Of a stretch of 64,000 nt of DNA, positions 1-12,800 are shown piece by piece. The notes beneath the pieces are model-generated. The model had not been told where the DNA came from, ran no database searches, and saw nothing but the letters and a program-made list of their open reading frames with translations. The number at the start of each line of letters is the position of its first letter. Within the stretch, counting starts at the first letter, position 1. The position numbers were made by a program, and so were the translations under genes. This stretch comes from Rhodovulum strictum (GTDB taxonomy: Bacteria; Pseudomonadota; Alphaproteobacteria; Rhodobacterales; Rhodobacteraceae): the NCBI RefSeq assembly GCF_009649175.1, contig NZ_WJPO01000019.1, positions 1 to 64,000 on the forward strand, written 5' to 3'.

Positions 1-112
1 TCCGGCCCGAACCGCAGGAAACCGGGCCCCCGCGCACCCCGCAAACACCCTTGCATGCGATACCAACTGGCCGTTTACTGGCGACATCGCGAATTGTAAG
101 GCGCCCTGCCCC

Positions 113-997
113 ATGCCCCTGATCGGCTATGCCCGCGTCTCGACCGAGGACCAGACCCCCCTGCCCCAGACCCAGGCCCTGAAATCAGCGGGCTGCGCCG
201 AGATCCACGAGGAACAGGCCTCGGGCGGCAACCGTGCCCGCCCCGTGCTGGCCCGCGTGATGGAGAGGATCGGCAAGGGCGACACGCTGGTGGTCGTGCG
301 CATCGACCGTCTGGCGCGGTCGCTGTCGCATCTGCTGGAGGTGATCGAGCGGCTGGAGGCCAAGGGCGCGCATTTCCGCTCGCTGCAAGACCCGATCGAC
401 ACGGCCTCGCCGCAGGGCAAGTTCACGCTTCAGGTGCTGGGCGCCGCGGCCGAGTTCGAGCGTGCCCTGATCCGCGAGCGCACCGTGGCCGGGCTGGCCA
501 GCGCCCGCGCCCAGGGCCGGATCGGCGGCAATCCCGGCCTGCGCGCCCGCGATCCGGCGGCGCTGCGCAAGGTGCGGCTCGCCCGGCTGGACGGCTACAT
601 GCAGCGTCTGGGCGAGACCGCGCAGGACTGGGTGCCGCATGTCCGCCGCCTGCGCCCCGACATGGCGTGGGAGGATGTGCTGCGCATCATCAACGCCCCC
701 CTGCCCCCGGACCGGCGCTGGACCCAGAGCCGCCTGCTGCGCGCGGTCAAGTCCTATGTCCGCGACGGCTACCTGCCCGACACGGTCCTGGGCCGCGCCG
801 GACGCCGCGAAACCGACGACCGCCTGCCCGCCATCGTTGCCGCGATCAAGGGCGCCGACCCCGACATCACCCTGCAAGCCATCTGCGACCGGCTTGAGGC
901 GATGCGCGAACGCACCCCCCGCGGCCGGACACGCTGGCAGGTGTCATCGGTCAAGATGCTGCTGGACCGGGCAGAACGGTTGGGCTTGCTCGGCTGA
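113..997 (+). CDS. Serine recombinase (resolvase/invertase family)
   Basis: Site-specific recombinase that would cut and rejoin DNA through a serine-phosphate link. The N-terminal catalytic domain (about residues 1-140) starts with YARVSTEDQ, where Ser10 is the expected nucleophile. It continues with the arginine-rich RIDRLARS stretch and AAEFERALIRERT, which belongs to the long dimer helix. At 294 aa it exceeds the 180-200 aa of Tn3-type resolvases. The extra C-terminal half is basic and looks like an enlarged DNA-binding region; I do not recognise its subfamily. It lies just upstream of a vapC remnant and a repAB cassette, so multimer resolution or past insertion of that cassette are both plausible roles. 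The catalytic family is clear; the role is inferred. Confidence 0.85.
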   Translation: MPLIGYARVSTEDQTPLPQTQALKSAGCAEIHEEQASGGNRARPVLARVMERIGKGDTLVVVRIDRLARSLSHLLEVIERLEAKGAHFRSLQDPIDTASPQGKFTLQVLGAAAEFERALIRERTVAGLASARAQGRIGGNPGLRARDPAALRKVRLARLDGYMQRLGETAQDWVPHVRRLRPDMAWEDVLRIINAPLPPDRRWTQSRLLRAVKSYVRDGYLPDTVLGRAGRRETDDRLPAIVAAIKGADPDITLQAICDRLEAMRERTPRGRTRWQVSSVKMLLDRAERLGLLG

Positions 998-1017
998 GCA
1001 AGGAGGAAACGACCCGC

Positions 1018-1185
1018 TCATGCAAACGGGTTCACAATCCGCAACTGGTTTTCAACGAGCAGGCCATCTTGCATGTCCTCGCTCCACAGCGTGGTGCAAC
1101 CCGCAATCAAGGCGCTGGCAACGATCATCGCATCGCAGATCGAAAAGCCGTAGCGTTCCGACAGGGCGCGGCGCCTGGCTGGGCA
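1018..1185 (-). pseudogene. Remnant of a VapC-type PIN-domain toxin (C-terminal part only)
   Basis: On the minus strand about 50 codons read like the C-terminal end of a PIN-domain RNase toxin: YGFSICDAMIVASAL, then GCTTLWSEDMQDG, ending in RIVNPFA and a stop. Two of the usual PIN acidic positions are present (CDAMI and SEDMQ). The N-terminal half, with the first catalytic aspartate, is missing. The sequence upstream of about 1185 in this frame no longer resembles the family, and no VapB antitoxin gene is next to it. It is therefore a truncated, inactive relic caught between the recombinase and repA. Confidence 0.65.
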
Positions 1186-1230
1186 CCAAATCTGGAAAGG
1201 GCTTGCGTGAATCCGGGCCTTCGGCAATAG

Positions 1231-1266
1231 TCACGGAAAATAACGGCCAAACGCCAAAATCCGTGA
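1231..1266. promoter_or_regulatory. Inverted repeat upstream of the first repA, candidate operator
   Basis: TCACGGA (1231-1237) and TCCGTGA (1260-1266) are exact inverted copies separated by 22 bases, ending 25 bases before the repA start at 1292. RepA proteins of repABC systems repress their own promoter by binding inverted repeats there, so this is a reasonable operator candidate. The role is inferred from position. Confidence 0.4.
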
Positions 1267-1291
1267 ACACGCCGCAGGCGCGCGAGGGCAG

Positions 1292-2476
1292 ATGAGCAGT
1301 GCCGATACACAGGAAGACCTGAACGCCGTTATCCGTCAGCACTCCGAATTGCTGGCGGCGCAACTGCATTCGCAGCGTGAGAGCCTGTTCCCGCCTGACG
1401 CATCGAAGTCCATGCGCAAGTTCACCTCGGGCGAAGCGGCGGCCCTGCTGGGGGTCAACGACTCATACCTCAGAAAGCTCCACCTCGATGGCAAGGGGCC
1501 TTCACCTGAAATCTCTTCGGGAAACCGCCGGCACTACTCGGCGAAGGATATCCAGAACCTGCGGGTTTTGCTGGAGAAAACGGCCCGGAAACCGGGCGAC
1601 TACCTGCCGGGCCGTCGCGCGGGCGATCATCTCCAGATCATCGGCGTGATGAACTTCAAGGGCGGTTCCGGAAAAACGACATCCTCGGCGCATCTCGCAC
1701 AGCGGCTGGCCCTCAAGGGTTACCGTGTGCTGGCAATCGACCTTGATCCCCAGGCGTCGCTGACGGCCCTGCATGGGGTTCAACCCGAATTCGACCTTCT
1801 GGATGGCGGTACGCTATACGACGCAATCCGCTACGAAGACCCGGTTCCGATCGCTCAGGTCATCCGCGAGACCTACATCCCGAACCTCGACCTGATCCCC
1901 GGCAACCTCGAACTCATGGAGTTCGAGCACGAAACCCCTCGGGCACTCGCCCGGAGCAACGCTGGCCTGTTCTTCTTTCGGGTGAAGGAAGCACTGGCGC
2001 AGGTCGATGAGCACTACGACGTTGTCGTGATCGACTGCCCGCCGCAACTCGGGTTTCTGACCATGTCCGCCCTGTCGGCCGCGACCGGCGTTCTCGTGAC
2101 GATCCATCCCGAGATGCTCGACGTGATGTCGATGAGCCAGTTCCTCAGGATGACCGCCGACCTGATGGACGTCATTGCCGACAGCGGCGCCGACATGTCC
2201 CACGACTGGATGCGGTATCTCTTGACCCGCTACGAGCCGACGGACGCACCCCAGAACCGCATCGTCGCGTTCTTGCGCATGATGTATGGCGACAAGGTCC
2301 TGAACGCTCCCATGCTCAAGTCGACGGCGATTTCCGATGCGGGACTGACCAAGCAGACCCTCTACGAGGTCGAGCGAAGCGCCTTCACGCGCACGACCTA
2401 TGACCGGGCCATCGAAAGCCTGAACGCGGTCAACGACGAGATCGCCCAACTCATTCAAAAGACCTGGGGGCGCTGA
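1292..2476 (+). CDS. repA: Plasmid partitioning ATPase RepA (ParA family), first copy
   Basis: ParA-type ATPase of a repABC-like partition module. The N-terminal part (about residues 35-75) is a MerR-like helix-turn-helix with KFTSGEAAALLGV. The deviant Walker A motif FKGGSGKTT is near residue 123, followed by AIDLDPQAS and VVVIDCPPQLG. The 394 aa length is normal for RepA. The start at 1292 has a GAGGG ribosome site a few bases upstream. Its stop overlaps the repB start by one base (TGATG), which implies translational coupling. It closely resembles the second RepA in this window (18946-17756) but is clearly diverged, so the two came from different incompatibility types rather than from a recent duplication. 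Confidence 0.93.
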   Translation: MSSADTQEDLNAVIRQHSELLAAQLHSQRESLFPPDASKSMRKFTSGEAAALLGVNDSYLRKLHLDGKGPSPEISSGNRRHYSAKDIQNLRVLLEKTARKPGDYLPGRRAGDHLQIIGVMNFKGGSGKTTSSAHLAQRLALKGYRVLAIDLDPQASLTALHGVQPEFDLLDGGTLYDAIRYEDPVPIAQVIRETYIPNLDLIPGNLELMEFEHETPRALARSNAGLFFFRVKEALAQVDEHYDVVVIDCPPQLGFLTMSALSAATGVLVTIHPEMLDVMSMSQFLRMTADLMDVIADSGADMSHDWMRYLLTRYEPTDAPQNRIVAFLRMMYGDKVLNAPMLKSTAISDAGLTKQTLYEVERSAFTRTTYDRAIESLNAVNDEIAQLIQKTWGR

Positions 2477-3468
2477 TGACCGACAGCAAGAAGAAGCGGA
2501 TGTCCATGCTCGACAGTCTCGCAACGGCGGGGACGCCCCCGGCGGCCGGCAGCATGATGTCGAGCAACCGCGCGCTGCGCTCTGCGCGTGATGCTGTGGA
2601 TGCTCACCACGTCTGGGAACTCGATCCGGCCGAGATCCAGGACGAGCGGTATTCGGAGCGCCTCGATCCCCGGGATGTGCACGATCTTCGCGCGTCGATA
2701 GAACAGAACGGGCAGACCGTCCCCATCCTCGTTCGGCGTCACCCTGCCGAGACCAACCGTTATCTCCTCGTCTATGGACGCAGGCGGCTGGAGGCAATCC
2801 GTGCCTCCGACAGGGTGAGCAAGGTTCGCGCCCTTATCGCGAACCTTGATGATACGGCGGCGCTTCGCGCCCAGGTTTCGGAGAACACCGGCAGACGTGA
2901 ACTCAGCTACATCGAGCGTGCGCTTTTCGCGCAGGAACTGCTCGATAGTGGCTTCGGCTCCCAGGCACAGATTGCCGAAGTGCTGAACGTGACCCGTTCG
3001 TCGGTGTCGATGTCGATCTCGGTCGCCAAGGCCGTCGGTCCAGCCCTGGCCCATGCAATCGGACCGGCCCACGGCGTCGGCCGCCCCCGGTGGGAGGCTT
3101 TGGCGAAGGAGCTTTCCGACACAGGGATCGATCAAGACGAACTATGCCAAGTGGCCCTTGATGTTCGCACCAAGGCAGCAGCCACCGAACAGAAAGACGA
3201 AGAGCCCCGAGCCGATCCATCCGTATCAGCTTTTGAAGCCGTCGCGCGGCACATGAAAAAGAGTGCCGCCCGGGCAGGTGGCACAAGGCCGAGACCGAAG
3301 ACCAAGGCGCTTGTGATCGACGGCAAGACTGCAGGCGCCATCAAGAAGTCAAGTCGGGCGCTTCGGCTGGACCTGACAGATGTGGACGAGGCCTTCGCAG
3401 AGTGGCTCGATGCCCGCGCTCAGGACGTCCTTCAAGAGCTTCACGATCGCTGGAGACGCGAGACGTGA
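2476..3468 (+). CDS. repB: Plasmid partitioning protein RepB (ParB family), first copy
   Basis: ParB-family centromere-binding protein of 330 aa. The ParB/Srx nuclease-like domain shows VPILVRRHP and a VYGRRRLEAIRA box, followed by ENTGRRELSYIERALFAQEL and a helix-turn-helix (AQIAEVLNVTRSSVSMSISVAKAV). It should bind the palindrome at 3628-3643, about 160 bases downstream of its stop, and work with the RepA encoded just upstream. No repC follows, so this is a partition cassette without its own replication initiator. Confidence 0.92.
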   Translation: MTDSKKKRMSMLDSLATAGTPPAAGSMMSSNRALRSARDAVDAHHVWELDPAEIQDERYSERLDPRDVHDLRASIEQNGQTVPILVRRHPAETNRYLLVYGRRRLEAIRASDRVSKVRALIANLDDTAALRAQVSENTGRRELSYIERALFAQELLDSGFGSQAQIAEVLNVTRSSVSMSISVAKAVGPALAHAIGPAHGVGRPRWEALAKELSDTGIDQDELCQVALDVRTKAAATEQKDEEPRADPSVSAFEAVARHMKKSAARAGGTRPRPKTKALVIDGKTAGAIKKSSRALRLDLTDVDEAFAEWLDARAQDVLQELHDRWRRET

Positions 3469-4111
3469 ACAACGGCAGAGCAGCCTCTGCAAACGCCATG
3501 CCCGCAAACATGGCGACATCAGCCCCCGGCGGATACCTGCGCACCCTGACGTCCAGGGCCGCGGCGGGTGAGTTCTCCTGAGGGCCGATGGTCATGGCCC
3601 TGATCGGTCGGCGAAGCGCAGCTTGAGGTTCACAGCTGTGAACTCTGGTCATTGTCTCACGAACGAAGCCTGGAGGGAGCGGAAGGGCTGCGGGCCCTGA
3701 GATCGCGAGAGCGGCACCTTGCACCCGTCAGGAAGAAGGCCCTGTGACCAAAGCAGTCCACATCGCAGCCCATTCGCTCTGACAATCTTCTGGTAGGCCG
3801 GCCCTGCGTGCGGCCCGCACGCCATGCTGACGGTGTCACGGCCGCCTTGTTCGAGACCCCGGCCGGTGGTTTTCGCGGCCAGGCGCTGGCACGGCTGGAG
3901 TTGCTCGGCTGAGTTCAATTGGCATGCAAATCTTCCGTGCCGCGGAAGATGTCCAAGGCTTGCGTCCCCCCAGGAAATGCCCCGCATTGCGCCCTTGCCG
4001 CGCCAGGGGGACGTTCCGGCGCATCGGGCTTCGTCGACTTGACCTTGCCCGCAACTCGCGGCGAAGGTCGTTCGCGAACCTGCGACAGCGGCCCGGCGGA
4101 AATATTCCTGA
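3469..4111. other. 643-base gap where a repC gene would be expected
   Basis: In a normal repABC operon repC would start here. I find no RepC-like protein in any frame and no antisense-RNA promoter-terminator pair like the one at 16687-16774. The only clear element is the parS palindrome at 3628-3643. An open stretch of about 40 codons ending in LARLELLG and a stop at 3912 is too short to identify. Confidence 0.5.
3628..3643. other. parS: parS centromere palindrome for the first RepB
   Basis: GTTCACAGCTGTGAAC is a perfect 16-base palindrome. It fits the known repABC parS pattern of GTT, four bases, GC, four bases, AAC. It lies downstream of the first repB, the usual place for such a site. It differs from the two copies beside the second rep operon (GTTGACAGCTGTCAAC) by one base per arm, which would give the two RepB proteins separate targets. 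Assignment to this RepB is inferred from position. Confidence 0.75.
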
Positions 4112-9205
<5,094 letters not shown>

Positions 9206-9219
9206 CCGCCCCCTGTCCC

Positions 9220-9789
9220 TCAGGCCCGCGCGCCGCGGCGCAGGGCCAGCATCGCCCCCAGCCCCGCCAGCAACAGCGGCAGCCCCGCGGGCAGCGGCAC
9301 CGGCGCAAGCTGGCCCTCGCCCAGGGCCGCGACCGCATAGACCGCGCCATCTTGCAGCCCGGCCAGCGGATCGGCGCCCACAGGGTCGATGAAGAACAGC
9401 TCGACCCGCAGCGCGTCGCCAAACAGCGCGGCGCCGCTGCCGATGAGCATGCCAAAGACCAGCGTCAGCAGATCCTCCTCGGCGGACACCGAGGTCAGCA
9501 GACCGCCGAGGAAGAGCTCGGCCCCCTGGTAGAGATCGAGAAAGCCGCCCAGCGTGCGGTAGGGGTCGGCCTGATCGAAAAACAGGGCCAGATCGACGGT
9601 CAGCCCGGCCGAAAGCCCCGGGCCGTTCACCAGCGCATCGGCGCCGAACAGCGTCAGGTCGCCCGCGCCGCCAAAGGCGGTGAACGCGGCCTCGCCATAG
9701 GGCAGGTCGATAACCGGCGCGGCGCCCGCGGACAGCGCCGGAAAGGCGGCCGCCAGCGAGAGCGCGAGCGAAGCAAGCAGGTTGCGCAT
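9220..9789 (-). CDS. Small exported protein with a VPLPA-CTERM sorting tail
   Basis: A 189 aa protein from an ATG at 9789 preceded by an AAGGGGA ribosome site. A longer open frame upstream does not look coding. It has an N-terminal signal peptide (MRNLLASLALSLAAAFPALSAGA), a hydrophobic mid-section rich in Gly, Leu and Phe, and the C-terminal tail APVPLPAGLPLLLAGLGAML followed by Arg-rich residues. That tail is the VPLPA-CTERM signal, which a dedicated exosortase recognises in Rhodobacterales, so the protein should be processed at the membrane and exposed or released. No exosortase gene is in this window. Its function is unknown. It follows the large exoprotein gene with a 34-base gap and may be co-transcribed. 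Confidence 0.75.
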   Translation of the reverse strand: MRNLLASLALSLAAAFPALSAGAAPVIDLPYGEAAFTAFGGAGDLTLFGADALVNGPGLSAGLTVDLALFFDQADPYRTLGGFLDLYQGAELFLGGLLTSVSAEEDLLTLVFGMLIGSGAALFGDALRVELFFIDPVGADPLAGLQDGAVYAVAALGEGQLAPVPLPAGLPLLLAGLGAMLALRRGARA

Positions 9790-9823
9790 GTTCTTGTCCC
9801 CTTTTACCTTTTCAAACCGACGC

Positions 9824-12800
9824 TCAGGCCATCGCCCAGGAGAAGTTCTCGATGAAGGTGATGTTGTCCACATCGACGCCCGCGCCCTGGATATAGATCG
9901 CGTCGTTCATGCCCAGCGGATCGTCGAGATAGACGACCACGCTGGACCCGGCCTTCTGGATGCTGGCCACGCTGACCCCCACACCCAGCCCGATCGCGTC
10001 CACGCCGACCTCGTAATCGAGGATCGTGTCGCGCTCGCGCACGCCGTTCAGGGCCTCGTCGCCGAAGAAGAAGACATCGGCCCCTGCCCCGCCCGTCTGG
10101 GTGTCGAAATTGCCCGCCCCGCTGACGATCACATCGTCGCCATCGGTGCCCACCAGCCGGTCGCGGCCCGCGCTGCCGAAGACGAAGTTGAACTCGGGCT
10201 CGTCGATCACGGTATCCGCGCGCCATTGCAGGTTCTGGATCCGCGCGTCGCTGTCGCGGCCCGCATCCTCGATGGCAAAGGCGGTTTCGGGCGTGGCATG
10301 GTTGGCCGCCAGATATTCGGCAAAGGCATCCTGTTCGGTGCCGTTGTCGGCAAAGACCGCCACGCCGTCGCGCAGACCGTCGGCCACCCCGTCGCCATCC
10401 AGATCGGTCAGGTTGACCCGGTTCGTCGCCGCCCCGGTCGGGAAGGGATAGCCGTCCCCGCCATCGGCCAGGAAGCCCAGCGTCACGATCCGCACCCCGG
10501 CCGATCCATCGCCCACCAGCACGCCGTCGCGCATCAGGACATCCAGATCGTTGCCCTCGGCATCGGTGATCGCGGCATTGACGATCCGCGCGCCTGCGGG
10601 CTGCGAGGGGTCATGGCTGAACTGCACGCCCGAGACCTGCGGGAACTGGCCCGCCGCGCCCGGCAGACCGGCAACGCCATGTTCCAGCAGCGCCACCAGC
10701 TCGGCCCGGGTGACGGTCAGCAGCGTCAGGTCGTTGTTGAAGGCCAGCGCCGCCTTGATGTCGGCCTCGGAGATGCCGCCCTCGGGCTTGATGACATTGC
10801 CCGCGCTGTCGGTGATCTCGCTGTTGGCCTGCCGCACATAGCCGGTGCCGCCCGCGGGCACCACCGTCTCGCCGATCGAGGCGCGGATGCCGCCGCCATT
10901 CTTGATCGAGACCATCACGGCGTCATCATATTGCCGCGCATAGGCAAGGTTGGCATCCGCCGTCAGGTTGCCCAGGTTGGTTTCCTGCACCCGCACCCCG
11001 TCAGGATCGCTGCCCGAGGCCGTGCCCGAACGGTTGCCGTTCAGGAAGACCGAGGAAATCCCGAAGACATTGCTTTCGGTCGCGATGATCTGGGCCTCGA
11101 TGGCCGACACGATGGCGGCCACCTCGGGATCGACCATCCCCTCGGCCCCAAGGGCGGCGACGCCCATAGCATCCGTGGCATAGGCCCCCGAAACGGCGGG
11201 ATCGTAGCTTTCGGGGATGATCCGGCCCTCGGCGTCGAAATCGATGACCAGGCGGCCGACATATTTGTAGCTGCCATCGGTGTTCACCACCGCGGTCACC
11301 CCGCCATCGGCATTGTCGACGAAGATCGGATAGGTTCCCTGCACGCTGTCGCCGTCGATCACCCGGTCATTCTCATCGAAGAGCCGCGTGTTCGACCCGC
11401 CCGCCACGATCACGTCGACGCCCGACAGGCGGCCGGCCAGCGCGATCTCGATATTCAGCACCTGCATATGCGCCAGCAGGATGACCTTGTTCATTTCGGG
11501 CGTTGCGGCCAGCAGCGCATCGACCTCGGCCTGGATGATCGCGGCCAGCGCGTCCAGCTCGGCCTCGGTCGGCGTGGTGCCGGCCCAGACCGGTGCGATG
11601 GTGACGTTGCCGGGGCTGGAGATGCGGCCCAGCGTCGGCGTGACCGCGCCCACGACGCCGATCGGTTCGCCATTCACGTCGATCACGGTCGAGGAGGTGA
11701 TCGAATTGGCCTGCGGCGCCTGCCCGCCAGCCACCGCAAGCGGGGCAAGGTTCGCGTCGGTCGTGACGTCGAGATTGGCCCCGAGATAGGGCATCGCCGT
11801 GCCTGCGAAATCCAGCCCCCCCAGCGCCGTGCCCGACAGCGCCGAGAAATTGCCCGGCGCCGCGCCGCTGATCAACCCGGCCAGAACCGCGGTGCCCTTG
11901 TCGAATTCGTGATTGCCGAAGGCGACGGCTTGGAAGCCCATCTCGTTCAGGATCTGGATATCCGCGATCCCGCCCGAGCCGAACGCCGCCGCCGAGGCAT
12001 CGAAGAACACCCCCGGAATGAACGAATCCCCCGAGGCCAGCCGGATCGTGTTGTCGGGAAGCCCGTCATTGCCCAGATCCTGCGCCTCCAGCGCGTTCAG
12101 CACAGCCGAGGCGTTGGGCGCGTAAAGGATCGAGCTGCCCGAGCCTTCCTGATCGGCCATGTGCAGGATTTCCAGCGTGTAGACCATCGGCGCGATGCCG
12201 AAATCGAGCCCGACAAGGATCGGGTCATGGTCCGAGGAGCGGAACGCATCATCGCTGTAAAGCGCGGGGTTGCGGCCGAAATCGAGATTGTAGTCGAAGG
12301 CGTCCGGCTCGTCGGCATTGATGTTCCAATAGGCCGCGCCGGTCACCTTGGCCGCCAGCCCGCGCGAGGCCAGCGCATAATCCAGCGTGCCGGTCTGGCC
12401 GTCGAAGACATAGCTGATGCCCGCGGGGTCATGGATCGCGCCCAGATCGGTGTAATCGTCCGCCGTGCCCGCGACACCATCGGCGCCGCGCAGGATCGTC
12501 GTGATCGGGTCTTCCTTCCGGTAGGCGTTCAGATCGCCCAGGATCAGGATGTCATCCTCGCCTGTGCCGGTCGGATCGCTGGCCAGCCAGTCGACCAGCG
12601 CCTCGGCCGCGAGCGTGCGCACGGTGGAACTGGCCCCCTGCCCGTCCCCGATGTCGATATCGCCGCCCACGGCCGAGCCCTTGGATTTCAGATGGGTGAC
12701 CACGGCGGTAAAGCTTTCGCCCGAGGCGATCTCGGTGAAGGTCTGCGCCAGCGCCGGGCGCTGCACGCCGACACTGGCAAAGCGGACATCCACGGTTTCG

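Noticed and set aside
3628-3700. An antisense RNA at the first rep locus, like the one at 16721
   Set aside because: The palindrome there gives TTCACA without a -10 box at 16-18 bases, and no hairpin with a U-rich tail follows on the minus strand.
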